From Alnus glutinosa (lineage: Eukaryota; Streptophyta; Magnoliopsida; Fagales; Betulaceae): a stretch of DNA of 64,000 bases. The stretch is from NCBI RefSeq assembly GCF_958979055.1, contig NC_084886.1:51171654-51235653 (forward strand). Direction: 5' to 3'. Below, piece by piece: positions 24,313-34,413 of the stretch. Below the pieces are notes generated by a model that ran no database searches, had not been told where the DNA came from, and saw nothing but the letters and a program-made list of their open reading frames with translations. The stretch's first letter is position 1; every line of letters begins with the position of its first letter. The position numbers were made by a program, and so were the translations under genes.

Positions 24313-26198
24313 TCTCTCCGCACACCAGTTTCATTATGACCAAACTGAATCCTCGTTTACTCGCCCCCATCACCAATCCAGCACATGCCTATGCTCCTTA
24401 GTAGTTTACCCAATTTTATTTGGTCTTACTTTTTTCCAATTATTTAAATCTAATTTACATATTTTTATATTTCTTGCAGATGTTTTGAACAAACTATTGG
24501 GGTCCATGTTATACATCGTCGGTAAGAACCTCTCTCTCTATCTCTCTCTTCTTTAATTGTTTTCCTTTTCAAGAGATAATTCGATATTGTACGTGAAGAT
24601 GAGATGAAAATGTTAATGAACTTCACATAAAAATGATAACCAATATTGTAATTTTCCAAAAAAAAAAAAAAAGATAACCAATATTGTGCTTAATTACTAT
24701 GAATTTGATAGTCATAATGTTTCAAATTTTGCTTTGTCTGTATTTTGTGAACTAAAATGACAAAAAAAATCTTCCGATATAAAAATTTAGATAAAAAAGA
24801 CAAAATATCATAAAAGGAAAAAAAAATTAAAAAATTTGGGATAATTGATTTTTTAATTATTTTTCTAAATTTTTGTCAAGGTTATTTTTGTCATTTTATA
24901 CACAAATTGGGACATTGCAATCCCAATAAGAGATGGAGAGGACATTGCAATTGTTAAAAACAAAGAGGACATTGCAAATTTATTGGTAGTTAAAAATTGT
25001 ACATGTACTTTTGCCTAAAAATAAATGCTTACATGGTAGCTACATAGTTGTTTTATTATAAGTACTTTGGTGATTTTCTTATATAGGAACATACTTTACA
25101 TCAAGGACTATACTTGGGATTCCTGGTGTGATTGCGTTTCTTATATATAAATGGCGTAGGAGGCATTTATCAATCTATGATGCAGTTGAAGAATTTTTGC
25201 AAAGCCACAATAATCTCATGCCAATACGGTATTCTTATTCCGAAATTAGAAAGATGAGTAAAAGTTTCAAAGACAAATTAGGTGAAGGAGGATTTGGCAC
25301 AGTATTTAAAGGAACGCTTCGCAGTGGTCGTCTTGTGGCTATAAAGATGTTAGGTAAGTCCAAAACTAACGGACAAGATTTTATCAATGAAGTTGCAACC
25401 ATCGGAATGATTCATCATGTTAATATAGTGCAACTAATTGGTTTTTGCGTTGAAGGATCAAAACGAGCTCTAGTATATGAGTTCATGCCTAATGGTTCCC
25501 TGAATAAATACATATTTTTGCCAGAAGTAAGTACACTCCTAAGCTATGACAAAATGTATGATATAGCTCTAGGAGTAGCTCGTGGCATTGAATATCTGCA
25601 TCAAGGATGTGACATGCAGATTTTACATTTTGATATCAAGCCTCACAACATTCTTCTTGATGAGAATTTTACTCCAAAGGTTTCTGACTTTGGCCTAGCA
25701 AAATTATATTCAGTAAATGACAGCATTGTTTCTTTGACTGCTGCAAGAGGGACATTAGGATACATGGCTCCTGAGTTATTCTACAAAAACATTGGAGGCG
25801 TCTCATACAAAGCTGATGTTTATAGTTTTGGAATGTTACTAATGGAAATGGCTGGTAGAAGAAAGAACGTAAATGCATCTGTAGAACACTCGAGCCAATT
25901 ATACTTCCCTACTTGGGTCTATGACCAATTGAACAACGGAAACAACATAGAAATGGAAGAAGCCACAAATGAGGAAAAGAAGATAGGAATGAAGATGATC
26001 ATTGTTGCGTTGTGGTGTATACAAATGAAGCCAAGTGATCGCCCTTCAATGAACAAAGTCATACAAATGCTCGAAGGAGAAGTTGAATACTTACAAATGC
26101 CTTCCAAGCCTTTTCTTTCATCGCTAGAAAGAATTACAACAGGTGGTGGAGAGAATTCGAATCAATCAAATGAATCAAGTGAATCCTCTCAAATTTAA
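21625..26198 (+). CDS. LRK10-like receptor-like kinase with one in-frame stop in exon 1
   Basis: Exon 1 21625-22378 encodes a signal peptide ([19 protein letters not shown]), a GUB_WAK-type domain ([15 protein letters not shown]) and a cysteine-rich end ([15 protein letters not shown]). Codon 93 is TGA (21901-21903), probably from CGA, because the frame stays open and family-like on both sides. Four tiny candidate exons follow: 22847-22888, 23711-23743, 23936-23986 and 24480-24521 (42, 33, 51 and 42 nt). All are phase 1 on both sides with GT/AG sites, so any combination stays in frame. The last exon 25087-26198 encodes the membrane segment and kinase. [32 protein letters not shown] and APE are intact. 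Splicing exon 1 + 42 + 42 + the last exon gives 650 codons. It is either a recent pseudogene, a null allele, or a sequencing artefact at one base. A kinase-only product from the ATG at 25128 is possible but speculative. Confidence 0.85.
22448..22619. mobile_element. Hairpin MITE in intron 1 of the plus-strand kinase
   Basis: This 172-bp element is almost entirely inverted repeat. The left arm GAAATGCTAGACATCCAAA, continuing through CCAGAATTTGGTTCCAAACT, is mirrored at the right. Flanks carry TTTTGCTT at both ends (22440-22447 and 22620-22627); extending by one base gives 8 of 9 matches, so hAT or Mutator-like origin cannot be separated. The RNA would fold into a long near-perfect hairpin. Confidence 0.8.
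24235..24309. repeat. (AT)n microsatellite in kinase intron
   Basis: About 75 bp of TA dinucleotides between two candidate mini-exons of the plus-strand kinase gene. The peptides predicted across it are artefacts. Confidence 0.95.
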
Positions 26199-27296
26199 TA
26201 ATTTTTATGCGAGTTTTTTGATTTATTATATACCCGCTGAATGAGACAATTAGTTTTCTCATATATATTTGATAGCATAAATATGCTTAATATTTGTGTG
26301 TAACAAATAAGAGTTTGTTTTATTTGGTATAACTCTACTTATTACATAACTTTTTCACGTCCGATTCCATTTTCTCGTACTTGACCAATGACTTGAGTTT
26401 TAAGTTTGAGAAGATATGTTGCCATTCTTTATTCTCTACTAGTAATCATTTGCTTTGTAAATTTTGCATATTGGTTTGCCCAATCCTTGTCATTTGGAGA
26501 TAATATTGTTGACATTGACAAACTTTTTTTTTTAAATGTAGGAAGCCAATAAACAATTTGAGCAACTTTTTTCTTTTTCTTTTTTTCTTTTTATTTTTTT
26601 TTATTTTTTTATTTTTATTTTTATTTTTTAAAGCTTTGGAAGCATAATATGTTAAAACAATGGTTAAATATTTAAAGTTATCCTTGAAAACTTGGAGTTT
26701 GATATGCGTATAAAGTGTTTATTGATTGATCTACTTATAACGGGATATAAATTTAAGCATATAAATTATACCAAAGGAAGATTTACAACCTAGAATTTTA
26801 TACATACTATAAGAATAAAAAAATGTAGAAAGTAACATGTAATTCTCGAAAGAATTATGTGATTTTATTTTATGTCATCGACATTTAATTGAGTTCAAAA
26901 GGACATTGATTTTTTGCATCAAACAAAGTCAGAATGAGTATCGATTCTTCATCTAACCAGCAATTTCCACAACTTTAATTTGTTTTGGTCTTTCACCCAA
27001 TTTTTAGTTAAATAATTAGTCTACAGATTTAAGAACCACCCAACCAAACCCCTGAATAGCCCAAGCCCCCCAACTACAAGGTTAAACTCTTCAAAGCCCA
27101 AAGCCTTTGTGAGATGGGCTTTCAATCATTGTGCACAAATTCATGCAAAAATCTTTGTGATTGAGATGGGCTTGAAACGACTTCAAAGCCCAAATTATTT
27201 GTGAGAGCTACCTAAAAGTCATGAGGCCACTCCATTGGTAAAAGCCTCAAGGATGTGTAGAGATCTAAAAATCTAAAGAGGGATACTCATGTGAAG
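26199..27296. other. 3' flank of kinase gene and gene-free spacer
   Basis: AT-rich with T-runs near 26560-26640. No gene. A segment around 27225-27296 has a weak tRNA-like A-box appearance (CCATTGGTAAAAGCCTC), but the assignment is too weak to call. Confidence 0.4.
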
Positions 27297-27304
27297 GGTG
27301 TAAC

Positions 27305-28065
27305 TAGGGGTGTGCACGAGGCAGATTTTCGCCTTTTTTGCCCATGCCCCGCACCCCTGCGGGTTGAGAGTTCTCAACCCGTGAACCCCATGTTTCAAGT
27401 AAAACCATGCGGAGCAGGGTGATGCGGGGTGGGGCGGGTGAAAAATTGAGAGGGGAAAGAATGAAAGATTGGAGGCAGCTTAACTTGAGAAATCAAAGCC
27501 AGATTCAAAAAAAATCACAAAAGCCAAATTCAAACAAATTACAAATAAGAGAAATCAAGAAAGTCAGATTCAAACAAATCTCAAAAGCCAAATTCAAACA
27601 AATCACAAACAAGAGAACAAATCGACGGAAGCCCACATATAAACTGGATTTGTTAGGTTTGCAAGAGAAAAACTTAACTTACCCATTGCCATATTTGGAT
27701 CTCAACCAAAGAAAGAAATTGAAGTTCAACCTCTGCCTCTCTTTTTTTTCTCTCAAAAAAGTTGCCTATTGATCAACGTTCCATTGAAGGTTTTGATTTC
27801 GAAAGCTTTTTCTATCTGAATAAGGGTCTGATTCCGGTGGAACATTTGAAGAAAAGATGTGTGTTCTGAACCCAGATGCTAGAAATTTAGAAGACCCAGA
27901 AGAAGAAGAAAAAGGAGAAGTGAAGGAGCGACTAGCGTGTGAGAAAGATGGAGAGTAGACAACCATAAGAGAGATGGCTAGATGGGATCGAAGAACTGAA
28001 GAAGAATGAAGGAGGAAGATGAACATTCTAGACTAACGGCGCAATGGGTTATAACTTATATTTAG

Positions 28066-28114
<49 letters not shown>

Positions 28115-28288
28115 CACGCAGGGCGGGGAGGGTCTCCGGGGTTTTTTAAAACCCCAACTCCCAACCCGCCCTGCCCCGCCCGGGTATACCAAATTTAGAC
28201 CCAAAACCGCAAAAAAAAAAACAGTAAAACCGGTGTTATGCAGTGCGGTGCGGGTCGGGGCGGTTTTCGCGGGTCCTGCACAGCCCTA
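27305..28288. mobile_element. hAT non-autonomous element with perfect 8-bp target duplication
   Basis: A 984-bp element bounded by TAGGGGTGTGCACG and TGCACAGCCCTA (imperfect inverted termini). It is flanked by identical GGTGTAAC (27297-27304 and 28289-28296). Both termini lead into GC-rich GCGGGGTGGGGCGGG-type blocks, and a poly-T tract (about 28066-28114) precedes the right block. The interior has repeats of AAATCACAA/AAGCCAAATTCAAACAAAT and no transposase frame. The truncated copies at 293-516 and possibly 1031-1181 belong to the same broad family. Confidence 0.88.
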
Positions 28289-28432
28289 GGTGTAACCAAG
28301 AGGAGGTCGTCTATACGGAGGACGAGGGTCGAACTACGTGGCAATTTTTTTTTAAAAAGATAAAAAATAAAAAACTAATGCATCATTTATCTTTGAGAGC
28401 TGCTACAAGTACAAAGAGAAGCTTATAAAAAA

Positions 28433-28895
28433 TTTTACAAACTGACGTGGAGTGTGATGTGGCTTATTTTCATAAGATGACGTGGCAGGTTCACCATAAA
28501 AAACCCCGACCCCTGGCAACAGAGAGATCAGGCGAGGAAAAAAGAGATCCGGCCAACCCTGAAGCCAAATCCGGCTGGATCCAGCCGAGCGTGGGATTAG
28601 GCCGGATCTCTGGGTTTCGGCCGGATGTGAGATCCGGCCGAATCTCTCAAACCTACGCTGGCTGAGCGTGGGTTTCGGCTGGAACTCTCAAACCCACGCC
28701 GGCCGAGCGTGGATTTTCGGCCAGATCCGGTTAAAAATCTGGTGGTCGGACCAGTGAGAGGGGGGAGAAAGAGATTACTGGAGATGGGAGAGACGGGAGA
28801 GAAAGAGACTTTTTTTTAAAAATGGGTTTAGATGAATTTTTTAATTAATAAAATGCCACCTCACATGCCATGTCAGTTTGTAATCTTCTGTTTGT
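28433..28895. mobile_element. TIR element with GC-rich interior of ATCCGGCC repeats
   Basis: The left terminus TTACAAACTGACGTGGAGTG is mirrored by the right terminus CATGCCATGTCAGTTTGTAA. The interior (28540-28740) has many GATCCGGCC, AGCGTGGGTTTCGGC and CAAACCCACGCCGGC motifs in both orientations. The exact ends and target duplication are unclear, so superfamily is not assigned. No coding frame is supported. Confidence 0.6.
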
Positions 28896-28917
28896 AAAGG
28901 TTTGTTAGTACCTCGGC

Positions 28918-28977
28918 CGTTACACTTACACCCAAAAGCTTACACCAATGCCACATCAGTATTTTTCTTTTCTTTTC

Positions 28978-29020
<43 letters not shown>

Positions 29021-29326
29021 CCGGTTTTCTTCTCAAGCACACAAGGAAGATCGGTGCCCCGAACCACCCAGCACCACCACCCCGGAACACGCCGGCACTG
29101 CCACCTCCAAGACAGTCACCGCCAAGCGTCCATTTTCGAAGGCCATGGACGGGCGACGACTGAGCTCGGGAAAGATCCGGCCGGAACCCACGCACAGCAG
29201 CGTGGGTTTGAGAGATCTAGCCAGAAAACCACGTTGTCCAGATCTGGCCGAGCTTCCCGACCTGTCATCCCGATCTCGCCGGCCTTCCAAATCCCGTCGT
29301 CCCGAGCTTCTTCGCTAGCCAGAAAG

Positions 29327-29376
<50 letters not shown>

Positions 29377-29450
29377 TTTTGTTTTCAAAAAGAAGAAGAA
29401 AAAAATATTCCACATCAGGGTGTAAAAAATTGGGTGTAAGGGTTTGGAAG
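28918..29450. mobile_element. Second TIR element with related GC-rich interior
   Basis: The left terminus CTTACACCCAAAAGCTTACA, then CCACATCAGTATTTTTC, is mirrored at the right by AATATTCCACATCAGGGTGT, then TTGGGTGTAAG. The interior contains a T-run, AAAGATCCGGCCGGAAC, CAGCGTGGGTTTGAGAGAT and a GA microsatellite (29330-29374). It shares the GATCCGGCC and GCGTGGGTTT motifs with its neighbour although the termini differ. Long open frames here are composition artefacts. Confidence 0.6.
29330..29374. repeat. (GA)n microsatellite
   Basis: About 45 bp of GA dinucleotides inside the second TIR element. Confidence 0.95.
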
Positions 29451-29940
29451 TAAGTCTAGCATTTTCCTTATCTTTTTGATCATTTTCATTCTCCAAAATG
29501 TTTCCCCCTCCACATCTCCTCTCCCTCGCTCCTCCATCTTCCCTCTCCCTCCCACCTCCGGACGAAAGCCACCCACCGGCAACCAACAAAACCCAACCTC
29601 CGAGCACTAGTGACCACACCGCCCAACCTCCAGCAACCTCAGATCTGGTTTTCACCCAAAAATTCATCCCTCCATCTCCATCTTCCCTCTCCCCCTTCCC
29701 AACGCCGTCCATCGCTGACCACGCCGACCTAACCTCCATCTTCCCTCTCTCTCCCTCTTAAGCTCGTCTTTTTCCTTAATGGTGATCTAGGATTTTGAGG
29801 CTTTTGGTGTGACCCAGAAAGGTAAGCTCTTTCTTTCTCTCTTTGGTGCTTTTTTGTTGATTTTTTAAGGTTTGCGCAGGTGGGTATTTCAATTTTGGTT
29901 TACTTGTAGGATGTTTGCGTGTGGGTTTGCTTTAAATTTA
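29451..29940. other. Pyrimidine-rich leader-like region
   Basis: C- and CT-rich sequence (29500-29760) with repeated TCCATCTTCCCTCTC units (three copies). It is followed by GACCCAGAAAG at a plausible GTAAG donor (29821). It resembles a plant 5' leader exon and might be the old leader of the RAD7-like remnant at 30875, but no protein reading is convincing. Confidence 0.35.
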
Positions 29941-30539
29941 GGGTTAAACACTTTTTTAGTCCTTGAGTTTTGGAAACTTTATTTTTTAGTCCCTGAGTTT
30001 CAATTTGCATCACAGATGATACCTCAGTTTTAGGAAATGACCAAATAAGTACCTCGGTTAACTTCTCCGTCCAAAAACTAACGAACCGCCACATGTCAAC
30101 CTCAGAAATTGACATGTGACACTATATAAAAAAATTAAAAATTAAAAATTAAAAATCTTTAAAAATGAATTAAAAAAATAATATTAAAAAAAATTAAAAA
30201 AAAATTTGAAAAAAAAAAAAAAAACAAGGGGTGGCCGGCCACCGCCATGGTTGCCAAGGGGTGGCAGCCACCCCTTGTTTTTTTTTGTTTCTTCAATTTT
30301 TTTTAAATTTTTTTAATATATTTCTTTTAATATTATTATTTTTTAATTCATTTTTAAAGATTTTTAATTTTTTTTATATAGTGACACATGGCGGTCCGTT
30401 AGTTTTTGGACGGAGAAGTTAACCGAGGTACTTATTCGGTCATTTCCAAAAACTGAGGTATCATATGTAATGCAAATTGAAACTCATGGACTAAAAAATA
30501 AAGTTTCCAAAACTCAGGGACTAGAGGAGTACTTAACCC
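29941..30539. mobile_element. Mutator-like foldback element with perfect 9-bp target duplication
   Basis: A 599-bp element. The two arms of about 230 bp are inverted copies, starting GGGTTAAACACTTTTTTAG and ending CTTAACCC. They include ACTAACGAACCGCCACATG, mirrored by CATGGCGGTCCGTTAGT. The centre is a GGGGTGGC/GCCACCCC palindrome. The flanks are identical TTAAATTTA (29932-29940 and 30540-30548). Nine-bp duplications and long arms fit Mutator-like elements. Related members are at 46499-47656 and 54842-55527. Confidence 0.88.
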
Positions 30540-30874
30540 TTAAATTTATGCCTTTTGTGGTCATTTTGCATATGGGTTCTCGTTTTGCACCATGTATTTA
30601 TTGAATTTGTGAATTTTTTTTTTTTTTTTTCTTATGTGGGTGTATGGATTTGGACTTGTTTATGGGGTTTCTGTAAATGGGTGCCCTTTAGAACCTGATC
30701 TTTTGTGTTGAGTTTTATGTAGTAGATATATTTTTAGGTTTTTTTACCCTTATATTTGGATATGAAATTGTTGCTCTATTTTGTTTTAATGGATTGATTT
30801 GGATGCCTAGTTGAGTTTTAATGCCTAGTTAATCCTTTAGATGATTGATGATTAATTCTTTATTTATTAGTGAC

Positions 30875-31705
30875 AGCAATGTCACTTGCTACACGCTTAA
30901 AACAGTTGATAAACTTGGATCTATCTTGGTGTCGGAATTTAACAGAAGAGGATTTGGGTTTGATTGTGGCTGGTTGTTTATCACTGAGGGTGCTCAAAGC
31001 TTTTGGATGCACTCAGGTTTGTATCCCTTGTCACTCTCCTAGTAAATTTTCATTATCATGATCAGAGTTATGTCTATTATTGAAACAGTTATTAAAGTCA
31101 CTTGAGCCTTACTCATTCCCAAAAGGCACCTTGAGAGAAGAGGTTTGCTCAAGGCTTATAAAGCCTACAACCCAAGTGTACCTTGGCAATGTGGGACTCT
31201 TAACACGCCCCCTCACGTGTGACACTATTGTCCAAACACGTGTACAACGGGAGGGAAGGCCCAACATTGTCCAAGGCCCTGAAGCTCTGATACCATATTA
31301 AAGTCACTTGAGCCTTACTCATTCCCAAAAGGCACCTCGAGAGAAGAGGTTTGCTCAAGGCTTATAAAGCCTACAACCCAAGTGTACCTTGGCAATGTGG
31401 GACTCTTAACAACAGTGTCGTGATCGTTTTAAAAGCAAACATCTAATGCCTTTGCTAAAGTGTAGGCTGCATGAAATTGACCTACAAAATGCTACATAGT
31501 ATGGAAATAAGATCTTATGATGTATATTAAGTAACGGTGCTTTGTTTGCACTTTGCAGATAACAAACGTTTTTGTGGATGGTCACTCAAATCCAAACCTA
31601 CAAATCACTGGTTTGAAACTGTCTTCAATATTGGAAAATCTCAAGGTGTCTGATCCTCAACAGCTGTTTAAATATTTCCCAATGTCTCTTACTATCTGGT
31701 CTTAA
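30875..31705 (+). pseudogene. RAD7/rhp7-like leucine-rich-repeat gene, last two exons only
   Basis: Two exons joined in phase 0. The first (about 30875-31016) reads SLATRLKQLINLDLSWCRN, then GLIVAGCLSLRVLKAFGCTQ, and ends at a GT donor. The second (31559-31705, acceptor TTTGCAG) reads ITNVFVDGHSNPNLQITGLK, then KVSDPQQLF, and stops at TAA. The LDLSWCRNLT and DGHSNP motifs are, from memory, characteristic of the C-terminal leucine-rich repeats of plant RAD7/rhp7-like proteins, which are related to AMN1/F-box LRR proteins and annotated as DNA-repair-like. The upstream LRR exons are absent, and a TRIM element sits in the intron. It is a fragment, probably a truncated duplicate, and its reading frame is still clean. 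Confidence 0.65.
31090..31411 (-). mobile_element. Complete TRIM retroelement with 5-bp target duplication
   Basis: A 322-bp element with two near-identical 116-bp LTRs (31090-31205 and 31296-31411), differing mainly at one base. The LTR read on the minus strand starts TGTTAAGAGTCCCACATTG. Next to the inner LTR edge lies GCTCTGATACCA (31284-31295), the complement of the TGGTATCAGAGC primer-binding site for initiator methionine tRNA. A purine-rich tract lies by the other LTR. The flanks are ACAGT (31085-31089 and 31412-31416). Near-identical LTRs suggest a recent insertion. It has no coding capacity. Confidence 0.92.
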
Positions 31706-32370
31706 TTTTGCATCATCAGATGCGTGAGATTGGCATCCTGTGGCAATGCATTTGCTCTTGTAAATTGATTGCAGTATCATACTGTATGTATGTAGTCAAA
31801 TTGAAGCGGAAAGAATAGCATTAGAATCACATTTTTGTTTACTGTTATGCTTCTTTATTAATTCCAGTTGTGGCATGAATGCAAGGAAGATTCTTGTATA
31901 TGTTATATGTGGATTGAATTCTGATATTACATGGCATAATGAAAAATTACATGCTTTATTAAAAATACATGCAAAAAATCATATACTTTAAGGATATATG
32001 TCAATTTAATAAATTTAATTTAACTATCCTACTCATATCACTAGGGATAATAATTGTCCCCCTTTAGCAATCACCTCTGATAATAATTGTCACTCCTATT
32101 TCAAAAAATTTCCTTGAAATCGTGCTTTCCCTTTGATACCTTAAATCGCATCAATGTTCTTCATGTATCAAAACACATGCAGATACTTCGGAGAAATTAA
32201 ATATCACTCAAAGATTCATGAACACACAGTTCAAAAAAATTACCATTGATTATCAAAATTTAAACAGAGATAAATTGAAGTAACACTCATACAATGATTC
32301 AAAACTTTATTTGACAATTCCAAAAAAAAGAAAAAAAAAAAAAAAAACAGCATGCACTTCCAAATTTCAA
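31706..32370. other. Gene-free spacer
   Basis: AT-rich, no gene or clear repeat apart from an A-run near 32321-32347. Confidence 0.4.
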
Positions 32371-34413
32371 GGAGTAGTGCTACGTGGCATGGCATGAAAT
32401 TTTACTTATTTTATTTCATTTTATTTTTTATTTTTTTAAAAAAAAATCAAAAACAAATACTGCTGCATCACGCGTGAAAGCCTTTCCCTTTCCCCCCAAT
32501 TCTTCCCCCAAATCCCCTAAAATTTTCAAAATCTCCCACACTGCTGCTGTGTCTCCCCCTCCCACTTTCCTCCTTCGCCCACCGCCAACCACTTCCTCAC
32601 CGAACGCACCGGCGACGCCCACCCACGGCACCAGCTCGAAATCCGGCGACGCCCATCGACACAGGCCACGCCCACAGCCCAAAAATCGATCGGCCAAACG
32701 CCACCCACGGCCCCAGCTCAGAGTCTCACTGACCATACGTCGTGTACCGGTAAGAAGAAAGGTTTGTTTACATGTTTACATATCGGTTTGATTTGTCTTA
32801 TGGTTTTTGTTTTGATTTGGATTTGATTTTCTTTAAGGGATAGCTGAATTCGGGCGTTCTGATTTTTCATTTTCCTCCCATTTCCCAATTCTCCACCGTC
32901 CCCCTCCCCCACCGACCGAGCACCGCCCACCAAGACAAAGGGCCTACCGACCGAGCGCCGCCCACCAAGACGAACGGCCTTCCGACCGGCCAACCGACAC
33001 CGTCCCTCTCCCCTCTCTCTCTACTGTCCGTCTCTCTCTGACTTATTATTCATGGGTTTTTGAAGTGATTTCTCGGTATGGGGGGGGGGGGGTTTAAGAA
33101 ATGGGTTTGTTTAAATTTATTGATGCTTGTGATTTATTTTTGTGCTTGAAGGGTAGATTTTTTATTTATTTTTCGGTTTATGAATATGACGAGGTTGTTT
33201 TTTTTTTTTAGAAACAACAGATTTTTTCCTTGGATTGGTGTTACTTGCTTTAAACATGTGTTATTTTAGTGTCCAAGATCCAAGAATTCCACATATATGT
33301 TCATTGGTTTTCTTGATTTCTCTCTCTATGTGATTTATCCATGGGTTTTTCTTGATTTCTCGGTATGGGTAGGTGTTAATTTTAGTTTTGAATGAATACT
33401 GGCAGTGAGTTTTTGCCCTGACAAGCTAGGTAAACAAAAAAGTGGGCCAGCCAGGAATACAAGAGGAATTATAGGGTTGAATTCAAGGATTTCTTTTCCA
33501 TTGATTATATGACATATTGCAATAGGAGTAGATATGAATGTTTAGGATTTTAATTGATGAAATGAGAAGTCTCATGTTTAAGTAAAACAATGAAAGGCAA
33601 TATGCATATAATAAATCAAATAGAAATTTAGACTAGATTACAGTGGATTTTTCAAAACTCAATTAAGATATGAGGTTTTTGTTGAAAAAGGAAAAAGATG
33701 AAGAGTTGAAAGGTGATTGGTTAAGCAACTGGGATATCGAATTCATTTTTGATGTCCAGTGGAAAGAAAAATAATATTAATGACCGAAAAATCTGGATTA
33801 AACGTAGATTAAGATTAAGGAAATTGTTTTGCTTAGTCGAGTTTTGTTGTCTTCGTTAATTTCATTCCATGCTTTGTTTGTTTGCTTGGAAAATGTGAAG
33901 GACAAATTTTGGTGTATGGAATCTTGTGGGTTTCGTTACTTTTATGCTTTCCTGATTCTATTGATGATTATAAGCTGCTTTTCCTTATTTTTTGATTATT
34001 TTTAGCTGTTTGATTCGTTCATCTCTTATGATGCATTTTCGAATTTTTTTTTTTTTCAATTGTTTTTTTCAATTGTCGTTGTCCTTCATTTGCACTATAT
34101 CTAGCCATTTTAACTTTGTTTGGTTGGCATTTAGAGTGACTATTGTTGCTTTTGAAGGCATATTGTAGTATGCTCTGCTGATAGACAGAAGTACTGCTCG
34201 GTGCTTGCCGAATAGCACCATTGAGTTTTTTTAATTTTTAGTAAAAAAAAATTTAGAGAAGGTAAATCATCATTCGCTATTTGCTTATATATTATATGCT
34301 GTTGAGTTTGTTGATATGTTTTGGCTAAATGATTGGTTATCTTCTGTGTCTGTTTAGGTATGCAAGATACTCCAAGGAACAAGGGAACATCTGCGGCCTC
34401 TTGAAATTGAAAT
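32371..34413 (+). promoter_or_regulatory. Upstream region and possible 5' leader of the PPR gene
   Basis: This starts with an AT-rich segment containing GCTACGTGGCAT (about 32379). It continues as C-rich leader-like sequence (32480-32750) ending ACCG at a GTAAGA donor (32752). A candidate acceptor TGTTTAG lies at 34352-34358, 55 bp before the PPR ATG, so a leader exon plus a 1.6-kb 5' UTR intron is plausible. Within it, 32905-33000 carries direct repeats of CGACCGAGCRCCGCCCACCA. The AT-rich start resembles the termini at 37635 and 44570, so part of it may be transposon-derived. No protein is supported. Confidence 0.4.

Noticed and set aside
27225..28330. A tRNA-like SINE split by the hAT element
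   Set aside because: A-box- and B-box-like stretches flank the insertion, but the similarity is too weak and the spacing cannot be verified.
29116..29739. 207-codon minus-strand open frame
   Set aside because: It runs through the GC-rich interior of a TIR element and a GA microsatellite, producing low-complexity protein with a serine-leucine run. It is a composition artefact.
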